A program made the position numbers and the translations under genes. This document shows positions 5,444 to 16,140 of a stretch of DNA of 38,029 bases, in pieces (the stretch's first letter is position 1; every line of letters begins with the position of its first letter). The notes below the pieces were generated by a model, which saw nothing but the letters and a program-made list of their open reading frames with translations, did no database searches and was not told the DNA's origin. This stretch comes from Oscillospiraceae bacterium (lineage in GTDB: Bacteria > Bacillota > Clostridia > Oscillospirales > CAG-272). The stretch spans positions 1-38,029 of the forward strand of contig SVUG01000016.1 of the NCBI GenBank assembly GCA_015063385.1. Direction: 5' to 3'.

Positions 5444-6655
5444 TTAGGTTTCATGCTTTAATTTAAAAATTGCTTTAATTGTAAATATCCATTTCATAAC
5501 AATTTCAGGATTGTCGGGAACTATTCTGTAAATATGCTCACCGTGCTGAATTTCAAAATATCCGCCCGGACGGAAAGGAAGAATCGGGAATGATGCAGTG
5601 GCTATTTTATCAACATACGGCATACCGTCAATAATACCGTCTATCATAAAATAATCGAAATTTAAGGTTATATTTCCCTCTCCTACCGTTTCATATCTGT
5701 GCCTTTTATCGTTAATTGTACGAATAATTGCGTGCGTTTCGTATGAAAAATCAGGAGCTGCCTTGACGTCATCATACACCGACTGCTCAATATATGCATG
5801 CCAGTCGCTAGGATATTTATACAACGGCTCACCTCCGCCAACGAGAGAAAGTATACCGTAGTTATCACTTTTTACGGTATATCCACAGGCTTTACAAGTA
5901 AGCTTATTTTTGTTTCTGACCTTTATGGTAAACTCTCTTTCGCATAGAGGACATTTATACAGCACGTACTGAAGCCCCTCAACGTTGTCGCCGTTTTTAT
6001 AATATACCCTTTGCTTTTCGTTTTCACGGTATGCATCAAAGGAAAGATGCTCCTCAACGAGCGCTGCTGCCTCCTCGTCGGAAAGTGCGGCAAAATCCTC
6101 CTTGGAAGCAAGCTTGTAAAGCTCAATGGTTATTCTACCCTTGCGCTTTACCTTTTCCCATTTGGGATTTGTAAGATACGTACCGTTGACCTTTGCAACG
6201 TAAATATCGGTACTGAACCATTTTAAAACCTTGGCAGTAGCTATCGGTATAGGCGTTGACGTTCCGCTTTCGGTCATAAGGCCTGCCGGATATAGCATAA
6301 GGGGCTCATTGTGGTCAAGAACCGACTTCATACGACGCATATCAAGAGCACTGGTCTGAAACTGATTTTTGCCTATCGCTCCGCACATTTCCATAAGGGG
6401 AGCTATCGGCATGGAATCCATCATAGCCTTACTCACTACAAAGTGCGTTTTAGGAGGAACTACCGAATAAGCCGGCAAAACGTCTATTATCGACTCATGA
6501 TTTGCAATTATCACACATTTACCCGTCTTGCCTTTGAGGTCATTACGCAAAATTTTTACATTATAAAAGAATCTGCACAAAAACCGAGAAATTCCTCTTG
6601 CTAAGCCGAATATAAATGGATTCGGTTCTCTGAAGGATTTTTTCTTTTTACTCAT
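5444..6655 (-). CDS. PlsC-like acyltransferase with a C-terminal zinc-ribbon extension
   Basis: 403 residues. The N-terminal half is a 1-acyl-glycerol-3-phosphate acyltransferase fold: NHESIID gives the catalytic H53-x4-D58, and LMLYPAGLMTESG (about 119-131) occupies the position of the acceptor-binding FPEGTRS motif but is altered. The second half is unusual: two cysteine pairs, CPLC (C235, C238) and CKAC (C254, C257), form a zinc-ribbon-like knuckle, followed by about 140 residues of unassigned beta-rich sequence. Typical PlsC proteins are 200-260 residues, so this is a fusion. It is the last gene of the operon with gpmI (49-base gap). No clear ribosome binding site precedes the ATG. A role in phospholipid synthesis is inferred. 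Confidence 0.82.
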   Translation of the reverse strand: MSKKKKSFREPNPFIFGLARGISRFLCRFFYNVKILRNDLKGKTGKCVIIANHESIIDVLPAYSVVPPKTHFVVSKAMMDSMPIAPLMEMCGAIGKNQFQTSALDMRRMKSVLDHNEPLMLYPAGLMTESGTSTPIPIATAKVLKWFSTDIYVAKVNGTYLTNPKWEKVKRKGRITIELYKLASKEDFAALSDEEAAALVEEHLSFDAYRENEKQRVYYKNGDNVEGLQYVLYKCPLCEREFTIKVRNKNKLTCKACGYTVKSDNYGILSLVGGGEPLYKYPSDWHAYIEQSVYDDVKAAPDFSYETHAIIRTINDKRHRYETVGEGNITLNFDYFMIDGIIDGMPYVDKIATASFPILPFRPGGYFEIQHGEHIYRIVPDNPEIVMKWIFTIKAIFKLKHET

Positions 6656-6704
6656 AAAATGTTATATTTCAATTTGTGCGGTGTTTTGTACCACCCAAAT
6701 ACTT

Positions 6705-8360
6705 TTATTTGACTTCAATCATCGACTCATCCCAGATAGAAGGAGCGTCGAAGCCGAGCATATTAACCGTAGTTGCGGCAACGTTGGAGAGTCCGAAATC
6801 AGCTCTACCCTGTTTTAAGATATATTTATCTGCAGTAAAGTTATCGTAAACGATAAAGGGAACGGGATTGAGTGTGTGGCTGGTCTTTGCCTTGAATGAG
6901 CCGTCCTTGTTCGCCTTGGGAGCACCGGTCTTCTTATCAAGCTCGTACATCTCATCGGCATTACCGTGGTCGGCAGTGATAAGGGCTGCGCCCTCAAGCT
7001 CGTCAACAACCTTGAGTATTCTTGCAAGCTGAAGGTCGAGTGCCTCCATAGAGCACTCAGTAGCAAGGAACGAGCCTGTATGACCTACCATATCGCCGTT
7101 GGGGAAATTAACGCGAAGGTACTTATACTCGCCGCTTCTCATACATTCGATAAGCTTATCGGTGATTTCAGCGCACTTCATCCAAGGTCTCTGCTCAAAG
7201 GGAACGACGTCGGAGGGAATCTCAATATAGGTTTCAAGCTCCTCGGAGAACTTGCCCGACTTATTACCGTTCCAGAAGTAAGTGACGTGACCGTACTTCT
7301 GCGTCTCGGAGATAGCAAGCTCCTTAACGCCTGCCGAAACGAGATACTCGGTCATAGTATTGGTAATTTCGGGGGGAGAAACGAGATAACGGCTGGGGAT
7401 ATGAAGGTCGCCGTCGTACTCGAGCATACCTGCGTAAAGAACTGCAGGAACTCTCTTGCGGTCGAATTTATCAAAATCAGCGCCCGACTCGAACGCCTTG
7501 GAAATCTCAATAGAACGGTCACCGCGGAAGTTGAAGAATATTACACTGTCACCGTCGTTAATTGTACCTACGGGCGCACCGTCCTTTGCAATTACGAAAG
7601 GAGGGAGGTCCTGGTCGATAACCTTGTACTCTGCTCTATACGCGTTGATTGCTTCCTCGGCAGATGCAAACTGTCTTCCCTCTCCGAGAACGTGAGTTTT
7701 CCAGCCTGCCTCAACCATAGCCCAGTTAGCCTCGTATCTGTCCATAGTAATCTGCATTCTGCCACCGCCCGAGGCAATAGCAATATCGAAGCTGTCAGAG
7801 CGGAGGTCCGCGATATAATCCTCGAAAGGAAGCACGTAGTCAAGCGCGCTGGTCTCACCAACGTCACGGCCGTCAAGAAGAATGTGAACTCTTACCTTGC
7901 GGGCGCCGTCAGCCTTTGCTCTTTCGATAAGCGCTTTAAGATGGTCGATGTGGGAGTGAACGTTTCCGTCGGAGAAAAGACCGAGGAAATGGAGAGTCGA
8001 ATTGTTTGCCTTGACACCGCCAATAAGAGTCTGCCAGGTTTCAGATTCAAAAATCTTGCCTGTCTCAATAGACTGAGAAACGAGCTTTGCGCCCTGCGCA
8101 AACACCTGTCCTGAGCCAAGTGCGTTGTGTCCGACCTCGGAATTACCCATATCGTCGTCACCGGGGAGACCTACGGCAGTACCGTGCGCCTTGATAGCAA
8201 CGGTGGGATAATTCTTCATAAGCATATCAAGAGTGGGAGTGTGAGCTGCAGCAACTGCGTTCGCACCGTTGTCGGGAGCGATGCCTACACCGTCCATAAC
8301 TATTGTAAGAAGCGGGCCCTTTACGCCCTCAAATTTTGTGGATTTTTCAAGCTTAACCAT
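6705..8360 (-). CDS. gpmI: 2,3-bisphosphoglycerate-independent phosphoglycerate mutase
   Basis: Interconverts 3- and 2-phosphoglycerate in glycolysis using two metal ions. The chosen ATG at 8358-8360 follows AGAAAGGC; a longer frame starting at 8390 would overlap the upstream gene and lacks a site. The protein is 551 residues, somewhat longer than the usual 510. Landmarks: MDGVG (metal ligand D23), DMGNSEVGH with the phosphorylated S74, LDGRDVGETSALDY, RYEANW, NFPNGDMVGHTG, TADHGNADEM and KTSHTLNPVPF. All catalytic motifs look intact. It begins 16 bases after the topoisomerase-like gene and precedes the acyltransferase, so it is probably co-transcribed from the promoter at 10402-10430. Confidence 0.96.
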   Translation of the reverse strand: MVKLEKSTKFEGVKGPLLTIVMDGVGIAPDNGANAVAAAHTPTLDMLMKNYPTVAIKAHGTAVGLPGDDDMGNSEVGHNALGSGQVFAQGAKLVSQSIETGKIFESETWQTLIGGVKANNSTLHFLGLFSDGNVHSHIDHLKALIERAKADGARKVRVHILLDGRDVGETSALDYVLPFEDYIADLRSDSFDIAIASGGGRMQITMDRYEANWAMVEAGWKTHVLGEGRQFASAEEAINAYRAEYKVIDQDLPPFVIAKDGAPVGTINDGDSVIFFNFRGDRSIEISKAFESGADFDKFDRKRVPAVLYAGMLEYDGDLHIPSRYLVSPPEITNTMTEYLVSAGVKELAISETQKYGHVTYFWNGNKSGKFSEELETYIEIPSDVVPFEQRPWMKCAEITDKLIECMRSGEYKYLRVNFPNGDMVGHTGSFLATECSMEALDLQLARILKVVDELEGAALITADHGNADEMYELDKKTGAPKANKDGSFKAKTSHTLNPVPFIVYDNFTADKYILKQGRADFGLSNVAATTVNMLGFDAPSIWDESMIEVK

Positions 8361-8376
8361 TTTTATTGCCTTTCTT

Positions 8377-10371
8377 TTATATATCGGCATCCTTGATATA
8401 AAGGTGGCCGAAATCGGTTATAAATTTCTTTCTTTCCTGGAGCGCATCGCCAAGAAGCACGTCAAACATTTTTGCCGTAGCCTCGGCATCGGTGGGAGTG
8501 ACCGCTATAAGTCTGCGTGTCTGTGGACACATCGTAGTACGCCACATCATGTCAGGCTCGTTCTCGCCAAGTCCCTTGGAGCGCTGAATCGTGTATTTTT
8601 TGCTGCCGAGCTTGGACAGAATTTCCGTCTTTTCCTGCTCGTTATATGCAAAATAGGTTTCATTACCCGACGTAATCTCAAAGAGAGGTGATTCAGCAAT
8701 GTAAATCTTGCCCTTTTCGATAAGAGTCGGAAGGAGGCGATAGAACATCGTAAGAAGCAGCGTTCTTATCTGGAAGCCGTCCTCATCAGCATCGGTGCAG
8801 ATAATGATTTTGTTCCATTTAAGCAGGTCGTAATTAAAGGTGGTAAGGTCGGATTTCTTTCCGGTTTTAACCTCAACTCCGCAGCCGATAACCTTGAGTA
8901 AATCTACGATAATATCACTGGCAAAAATCTTATCATAGGTGCTCTTCATACAGTTAAGAGTCTTACCTCTGACAGGAATTATCGCCTGGAATTCCGCATT
9001 TCTGCCAAGCTTACAGCTCGACATAGCAGAGTCACCCTCTACTATATAGACCTCTCGGATTGACGGGTCTTTTGAGCGGCAAGGAACGAATTTCTCAACT
9101 CGGTTGGAAACGTCCATCGTGCCTGTCAGCTTCTTCTTAATGTCAACCTTGGTCTTCTCTGCCGATTCTCTGGCGCGCTTGTTTACAAGCACCTGATTTA
9201 TTATCGTGTTTGCGCTCGACTGATTTTCAGTGAGGTAAATCTCAAGATTGGTTTTAATAAACTCGGTGAGCGCCTTCTGAATAAAGGCGTTGGTTATAGC
9301 CTTCTTCGTCTGGTTCTCGTAAGAGGTCTGCGTTGAAGCCGAATTGACTATTACAGCAAGGTTGTCAGCAATATCGGCAAAGGATATTTTGGACTCGTTT
9401 TTGGTATATTTATTCTGTGCCTTAATATATTTATCTATCGCGTAGGTGAAAGCGTTTTTAACTGCCTTATCGGGTGCTCCTCCGTATTCAAGGAACGAAG
9501 AGTTGTGGTAATATTCCGTCATACCCGTTTTGGCAAAGCAGAAGGTTATCTCCGCCTTCAGCTTATAATCGGGCATATCCTCACGGTCGCGGCCCTTAGT
9601 CTCAAGATTCCAAAGGACAGGCTGTGTGGTTGCAATTCCCTCGGTGATTTCAGCAATATAATCGGCAACTCCGCGCTCGTAGTAGAACTCGGATTTGTCA
9701 AATTTGCCCTTTTCGTTTTCTACTTCAAGGATAAACTTGATTCCGGCATTAACAAACGCCTGACGGCGAAGTGTCGCGCTAAGGAACTCAACGGGAATGT
9801 CAATTTCCTTGAACACCTTAAGGTCGGGACGCCATTTGATAACAGTGCCGCGACGCTTCATGCCGGGCTCAATATCGGTGACGGTAAGGCCACCCTTAAC
9901 GTTGCCGCTCTTAAAGTTAATCTCGGAAAGAGTTTTTCCGTTATACGATCGAACGCTCATATACTCTGAAGAATACTGCGTTGCGGTCGCACCGAGTCCG
10001 TTAAGACCGAGCGAAAACTCATAAGCCGAGTTGCCATCGTTATTATCGTACTTACCGCCCGCATAAAGCTCGCAGAAAACGAGTTCCCAGTTATATCGCT
10101 TTTCCTTTTCGTTATATCCCAGCGGTACACCTCGTCCAAAGTCCTCAACCTCAATAGAAAGGTCACGGTACTTCTTGACGATTATCTTATCGCCGTAGCC
10201 CTCTCTCGCCTCGTCGACGGAATTGGCAAGTATTTCAATGAAGGAGTGCTGACATCCGATCAGGTCGTCGGAGCCGAAGATAACCGCAGGTCTTTTTCTT
10301 ACTCTGTCAGCACCTTTTAAGCTCTTGATACTTTGATCGTCATACTCTTTTTTAGCTATTTTGGTTGCCAC
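8377..10371 (-). CDS. Divergent type IIA topoisomerase B subunit (ParE/GyrB-like)
   Basis: A 664-residue ATPase/toprim subunit. GHKL motifs: EILANSVDEA with N50, DFGRGVP with D77 and the glycine lid GLNGLGAT at about 122-129. Toprim motifs: VEGDSA with E445 and DADEDG at 527-532, followed by QIRTLLLTMFYRL; the C-terminus has RSKGLGENEP and TTMCPQTRRL. Several normally invariant positions differ from classical GyrB/ParE (for example GLNGLGAT instead of GLHGVGAS), so it belongs to a divergent clade. GTG at 10371 is 7 bases after GGGAGG, whereas the ATG at 10377 is only one base after it, so GTG is preferred. Its A-subunit partner is not next to it: downstream is gpmI and upstream is a divergent rlu gene. 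First gene of a three-gene operon. Confidence 0.9.
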   Translation of the reverse strand: MATKIAKKEYDDQSIKSLKGADRVRKRPAVIFGSDDLIGCQHSFIEILANSVDEAREGYGDKIIVKKYRDLSIEVEDFGRGVPLGYNEKEKRYNWELVFCELYAGGKYDNNDGNSAYEFSLGLNGLGATATQYSSEYMSVRSYNGKTLSEINFKSGNVKGGLTVTDIEPGMKRRGTVIKWRPDLKVFKEIDIPVEFLSATLRRQAFVNAGIKFILEVENEKGKFDKSEFYYERGVADYIAEITEGIATTQPVLWNLETKGRDREDMPDYKLKAEITFCFAKTGMTEYYHNSSFLEYGGAPDKAVKNAFTYAIDKYIKAQNKYTKNESKISFADIADNLAVIVNSASTQTSYENQTKKAITNAFIQKALTEFIKTNLEIYLTENQSSANTIINQVLVNKRARESAEKTKVDIKKKLTGTMDVSNRVEKFVPCRSKDPSIREVYIVEGDSAMSSCKLGRNAEFQAIIPVRGKTLNCMKSTYDKIFASDIIVDLLKVIGCGVEVKTGKKSDLTTFNYDLLKWNKIIICTDADEDGFQIRTLLLTMFYRLLPTLIEKGKIYIAESPLFEITSGNETYFAYNEQEKTEILSKLGSKKYTIQRSKGLGENEPDMMWRTTMCPQTRRLIAVTPTDAEATAKMFDVLLGDALQERKKFITDFGHLYIKDADI

Positions 10372-10401
10372 TTTCATTCCTCCCGTAAATTTCCAGAGTA
10401 T

Positions 10402-10430
10402 ATTATAACACGCGCGTTTGCTTTTGTCAA
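10402..10430 (-). promoter_or_regulatory. Promoter of the topoisomerase-gpmI-acyltransferase operon
   Basis: Reverse-strand TTGACA (10425-10430), 17-base spacer, TATAAT (10402-10407): full consensus, 31 bases before the GTG start. Confidence 0.85.
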
Positions 10431-10473
10431 GAACGAAAAACATTTAGCCAAAGCACTAAAATGCTCATTTTTC

Positions 10474-10502
10474 TTGACATTGGGCTTCTTCAATGTTATA
10501 CT
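10474..10502 (+). promoter_or_regulatory. Promoter of the RluA-family gene
   Basis: TTGACA (10474-10479), 17-base spacer, TATACT (10497-10502), about 30 bases before the ATG at 10533. Confidence 0.8.
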
Positions 10503-10532
10503 TTAACATACCGAAGAACGAAAGGAGAGCTT

Positions 10533-11360
10533 ATGGAAAAGATAGTTGAAATACGGGCAAGCGGGGACGGCTTCCCCATGCTGATGCGCGACTTTTTGCA
10601 CTCTCTTAAGCTCTCCACGACCGTAATCAAGGAGGCTAAACGCGCGGGAATCTTCTTAAACGGAGTGCCCGTGACGGTAAGAGCCACTGTAAATCAGTCG
10701 GATTTGGTCGAGGTATACGTATCAGAGTCAAGAAGCGATGGGATTCCGCCGATGGACATTCCGCTGACGGTTTTATACGAGGACGACGACGTGCTTGCCG
10801 TAGACAAGCCGACGAATATGCCAACTCACCCATCAAAAGGAAACAATCTGCCTACGCTCGCCAACGCCGTTATGGCATACTACGGAGGTAATTTCGTATT
10901 CCGCTCTGTCAACCGACTTGACAGGGATACCTCGGGCGTTGTTATAATTGCGAAAAATAAATTAAGTGCTTCCGCGCTTTCGAGGAGCATGAAGAACGGT
11001 GAATGGCAAAAAACCTATCACGCATTAGTTTCGGGAGTACCAAAAGAAAAAAGCGCAATAATCGACGCTCCGATTGAGAGAGTCTGCGAGGGGAATATCA
11101 AAAGGTGCGTGAGAGAGGACGGCAAGAGAGCTATTACCGAATACAAAACCGTCGAGGAGTACGGGGACTCTGCCCTGCTTGAAATATCATTAAAAACCGG
11201 CAGAACACACCAAATCAGAGTTCATATGGCGCACCTCGGACATCCTCTGGTATCGGATTTTTTATACGGAACGCCCTCTGAAAAGGAATATTATCTCAGA
11301 TGCAAGGAGATAACCTTTCCGCATCCAAAAAGCAACAAAAAACTTATTATCAAGGCATAA
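10533..11360 (+). CDS. RluA-family RNA pseudouridine synthase
   Basis: Converts specific uridines in rRNA or tRNA to pseudouridine. ATG at 10533 follows GAAAGGAGAGC and gives 275 residues; an upstream frame start at 10461 would lie before the promoter. The N-terminal segment (about 18-62) resembles the S4-like RNA-binding region of RluD-type enzymes. The catalytic motif is VNRLDRDTSGVV with nucleophile D130, and the later motifs KTGRTHQIRVHMAHLGHPL and KTYHALV are present. Which uridine it modifies cannot be told. It is monocistronic, with its own promoter and a terminator shared with the convergent ligA. Confidence 0.93.
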   Translation: MEKIVEIRASGDGFPMLMRDFLHSLKLSTTVIKEAKRAGIFLNGVPVTVRATVNQSDLVEVYVSESRSDGIPPMDIPLTVLYEDDDVLAVDKPTNMPTHPSKGNNLPTLANAVMAYYGGNFVFRSVNRLDRDTSGVVIIAKNKLSASALSRSMKNGEWQKTYHALVSGVPKEKSAIIDAPIERVCEGNIKRCVREDGKRAITEYKTVEEYGDSALLEISLKTGRTHQIRVHMAHLGHPLVSDFLYGTPSEKEYYLRCKEITFPHPKSNKKLIIKA

Positions 11361-11406
11361 AAACACCGCGTTTGACAACTTTAGTTTGCAAACACGGTGT
11401 TTTTTG
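11359..11406. terminator. Bidirectional terminator between the rlu gene and ligA
   Basis: AAACACCG pairs with CGGTGTTT, with an inner GTTTG (11370-11374) / CAAAC (11389-11393) pairing; T-tract follows on the forward strand and A-rich sequence precedes it. It sits between the two convergent stop codons. Confidence 0.75.
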
Positions 11407-11413
11407 GTTGAAT

Positions 11414-13444
<2,031 letters not shown>

Positions 13445-13461
13445 CTAAAAATTACCTTTTT

Positions 13462-13490
13462 ATTGTACCACGAAGCCCTGCTTTTGTCAA
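13462..13490 (-). promoter_or_regulatory. Promoter of ligA
   Basis: Reverse-strand TTGACA (13485-13490), 17-base spacer, TACAAT (13462-13467). Confidence 0.8.
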
Positions 13491-13581
13491 GGCGGGATTT
13501 TTTGAATAATATCGTTTGATTTTTGTCAAAAAATATGTGATTTTACTAAAAAAATCCCAAAAAATGAATTTATTTTTAGGA

Positions 13582-13609
13582 TTGACATTCATCAAAATAA
13601 GAGTATAAT
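13582..13609 (+). promoter_or_regulatory. Promoter of the YitT-family gene
   Basis: TTGACA (13582-13587), 16-base spacer, TATAAT (13604-13609), 30 bases before the ATG. The AT-rich 90 bases between this and the ligA promoter show no other feature. Confidence 0.8.
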
Positions 13610-13639
13610 TAGTTTGATTAAAAACACAGAGGTTTTCTT

Positions 13640-14518
13640 ATGAAAATAACATCAGACAAGCTTAAACGATTCGCTTTTCTCAACTTTGGCATTCTGCTTA
13701 TGTCGGTGGGAATCTATTTCTTCAAAAATCCTAACGGCTTTGCAACCGGAGGAGTCAGCGGTATTTCAATTATACTGCATAACGTCTTTCCTAGCATAAC
13801 GACCGCCACTTATATGCTGGTTATAAACGCACTGCTCATTATTATCGGACTTATATGCTTAGGTCGCGAGTGCGGTATATGGACTGTCTACTGCTCACTT
13901 TTAATGTCATTTGAAACCTGGCTGTTTGAATTGATTTTACCTATTTATGTCCCTCTTACAGAATATCCCCTGCTCGAACTGGTGTATGCAGTGCTGCTCA
14001 CGGGTATCGGCTCGGCAATAATCTTCAAATGCAAAGCCTCCTCGGGCGGTACGGATATCATTGCATTGATACTTAAAAAGCACACGAGTATGAACGTCGG
14101 TACGGCGCTTCTGTGCACCGACTTTATTATCGCGGCATCGACGTTTTTCCTCACTGCTGACGGAATTTCTTTTGATGCACAGACTGGCCTTTTCTCCCTG
14201 CTCGGTCTTTTCGCAAAGGTCTTCGTAGTTGATGATATTATAGACTCAATTAACCTGTGTAAATCATTTACCATTATTACTACACGGCCGGATGAAATTG
14301 AGGAATTCATAAAGCGTGAGATTAAACACAGTGCAACGACATACGAAGCACAGGGCTCGTACTCTCACGAGGGCAGGAGAGTTATTATGACCGTATGCCG
14401 CAGAAGCGAAGCAATAAGACTTCGCAAAAAGGTATACGAAATCGACCCGCACGCCTTTATGATTATAACTAAAACAAGCGAAATTCTTGGCAAAGGCTTT
14501 AGGGACAACGTCAATTAA
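13640..14518 (+). CDS. YitT-family membrane protein with DUF2179 domain
   Basis: 292 residues. About five membrane helices occupy residues 10-200, including the family stretch GFATGGVSGISIILHN near 33-48 and ASSGGTDIIALILKK around 132-146. The C-terminal 80 residues (SFTIITTRPDEIEEFI ... DPHAFMIITKTSEILG) match the cytoplasmic DUF2179 domain. The family is widespread in Firmicutes and its function is not settled, though transport is commonly assumed. Ribosome binding site AGAGG is 7 bases upstream. Monocistronic, with a strong terminator shared with the convergent aminotransferase. Confidence 0.9.
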   Translation: MKITSDKLKRFAFLNFGILLMSVGIYFFKNPNGFATGGVSGISIILHNVFPSITTATYMLVINALLIIIGLICLGRECGIWTVYCSLLMSFETWLFELILPIYVPLTEYPLLELVYAVLLTGIGSAIIFKCKASSGGTDIIALILKKHTSMNVGTALLCTDFIIAASTFFLTADGISFDAQTGLFSLLGLFAKVFVVDDIIDSINLCKSFTIITTRPDEIEEFIKREIKHSATTYEAQGSYSHEGRRVIMTVCRRSEAIRLRKKVYEIDPHAFMIITKTSEILGKGFRDNVN

Positions 14519-14541
14519 ATTTCAAAAAGCGATACATAAAA

Positions 14542-14576
14542 CGCGGCAGAGCAAAAACTCTGCCGCGCTGTTTTTT
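14542..14576. terminator. Bidirectional terminator
   Basis: A 10-bp GC-rich stem CGCGGCAGAG (14542-14551) / CTCTGCCGCG (14558-14567) with a CAAAAA loop. T6 follows on the forward strand; the reverse side reads TTTTATG. It serves the YitT-family gene and the convergent aminotransferase. Confidence 0.88.
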
Positions 14577-15852
14577 ATGATGCCATATATTTTTCAAGTG
14601 CTGCCATACGAGTCGTAAGAGCAAGAATCTTTGTTGCTATCTCAATCTCATCGTCGGTGGGATATGTGGGAGCGATTCGAAGGTTCTTATCCTCCGGGTC
14701 AACTCCATAAGGATAGGTAGCTCCGACTGCAGTAAGCGTGACGCCTGCTTCCTGCATAAGCTCGTATACTCTCTTTGCTGTTCCGGGAAGCACGTCAAGC
14801 GAGATGAAATATCCGCCGCGGGGCTTGGTCCAACTTGCGATTCCAAGTCCGTCAAGCACGGAAAGCGACTCGAGAGTTATGTCGAACTTTCTTCCTATAA
14901 ACTCGGCAAGCTTCATCATATGCTTATGAACCGCTTCCTTATCCTTGAAATAGGTGGTATGACGAAGCTGGTTAAGCTTATCGTAGCCGATAGTCTGTAC
15001 GCCAAGATACTTGGAAATCTGCTTAAGGTTGGCGGGAGAGGCCGCCATCATAGCAACGCCTGCGCCGGGGAAAGTAATTTTCGACGTAGAGGAAAAATAG
15101 AAAATTCTGTCAAGATTTCCGAACTTCTCTGCCTCATCGAATATGTCAAGCAGATGATCGGTTTCCTCACCCAAATCATGCACTGCGTATGCGTTATCCC
15201 ACATAATTCTGAAATCAGGTGCGGCGCATTTCATGCTTGCGAGGCGGCGAACGGTGTCGTCGGAATACGTGTTGCCCGTGGGGTTTGAATACTTCGGCAC
15301 ACACCAGATACCCTTGACCTTGGGGTCTTTTACAAGCTCCTCTACCATATCCATATCTGGACCTATAGGAGTCATAGGAACTGACAAAAGCTCGAAGCCA
15401 AGATACTCGGTCATTTTAAAGTGGCGGTCATATCCGGGAACTACGCAAATCCACTTCAGCCCCTCCTCCTTGCACCAAGGACGCTCCGAGCCGAGAACGC
15501 CGAAGAGCATTGCTCGAGAGAGCGCGTCGTACATAAGCTGAAGCGATGAGTTTCCACCGACTGCAATGTACTCGGTCTTTACACCGAGAAAATCCGAAAA
15601 GAGCTTCTTCATCTCCGGAATTCCGTCAAGAACTCCGTAATTTCGGCAGTCAACGCCATTCTCGGAGAAGCACTTCTCACGCGGTCTTGCCTCGGAGAGA
15701 AGCGGCAGGCTTATATCAAGCTGGTCGGAATTAGGCTTACCTCTGGAGAGGTCAAGCTTCTTTCCGCTTTTTTTATATTCATCGTACTCTTTTTTAAGAG
15801 CGTCGTATTCCTTTTGCAGTTCTTCTTTTGAATATTCGCTGTACTTCTTCAT
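14575..15852 (-). CDS. PLP-dependent aminotransferase of the MocR-type / Rv3722c-like family
   Basis: A fold-type I aminotransferase of 425 residues. The N-terminal LDLSRGKPNSDQLD is the hallmark of the family that includes the mycobacterial aspartate aminotransferase Rv3722c. Cofactor residues are recognisable: GGNSSLQLM, VPKYSNPTGNTYS, IMWDNAYAVHD and FSSTSKITFPG with the Schiff-base lysine K258. Aspartate is the likely amino donor by family, but this is not shown. ATG at 15852 follows AAAAGG; a TTG 30 bases upstream lacks a site. There is a lysine- and glutamate-rich helical N-terminus. Own promoter; shared terminator at the 3' side. Confidence 0.9.
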   Translation of the reverse strand: MKKYSEYSKEELQKEYDALKKEYDEYKKSGKKLDLSRGKPNSDQLDISLPLLSEARPREKCFSENGVDCRNYGVLDGIPEMKKLFSDFLGVKTEYIAVGGNSSLQLMYDALSRAMLFGVLGSERPWCKEEGLKWICVVPGYDRHFKMTEYLGFELLSVPMTPIGPDMDMVEELVKDPKVKGIWCVPKYSNPTGNTYSDDTVRRLASMKCAAPDFRIMWDNAYAVHDLGEETDHLLDIFDEAEKFGNLDRIFYFSSTSKITFPGAGVAMMAASPANLKQISKYLGVQTIGYDKLNQLRHTTYFKDKEAVHKHMMKLAEFIGRKFDITLESLSVLDGLGIASWTKPRGGYFISLDVLPGTAKRVYELMQEAGVTLTAVGATYPYGVDPEDKNLRIAPTYPTDDEIEIATKILALTTRMAALEKYMAS

Positions 15853-15926
15853 TTTCTGATACCTTTTTGAATATTTTTGCAATAAAAAAATCTTTATCTT
15901 TCGTTTTTAGGCGAAAATACCTCTAT

Positions 15927-15955
15927 ATTATAGTATATTTTGAAAGTTTTTTCAA
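15927..15955 (-). promoter_or_regulatory. Promoter of the aminotransferase gene
   Basis: Reverse-strand TTGAAA (15950-15955), 17-base spacer, TATAAT (15927-15932), giving a leader of roughly 65 bases. Confidence 0.75.
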
Positions 15956-16065
15956 GTGATTTTGCAAATTTTCTTAAAATAATTTATTTTTTCTTGTTTT
16001 TGCTGATAGTTTGCTTATAATTTTGTCAAAAAAGCAGAAAAATATTTCTTTAATTTTAAAAAAAC

Positions 16066-16094
16066 TTGACAAATTTTACTCTCTGTTGTATAAT
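16066..16094 (+). promoter_or_regulatory. Promoter of proS
   Basis: TTGACA (16066-16071), 17-base spacer, TATAAT (16089-16094). The leader is only about 40 bases, too short for a T-box riboswitch. A weaker second candidate (TTGTTT, 16-base gap, TATAAT at 16016-16021) lies upstream. The rest of the 15853-16140 gap is AT-rich with no other feature seen. Confidence 0.85.
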
Positions 16095-16140
16095 CTATGC
16101 TGATGTTTTAGATTTATTTTGAAAGGATTTATATTATTTT

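Noticed and set aside
6966-8114. Long forward frame (382 residues) antisense to gpmI
   Set aside because: No ribosome binding site, no recognisable motif, and fully inside a conserved reverse-strand gene.
8361-8390. Upstream start for gpmI (ATG at 8390)
   Set aside because: It overlaps the topoisomerase-like gene, lacks a ribosome binding site and adds a non-conserved N-terminus.
15953-16140. T-box riboswitch upstream of proS
   Set aside because: The leader after the best promoter is only about 40 bases and has no T-box or specifier structure.
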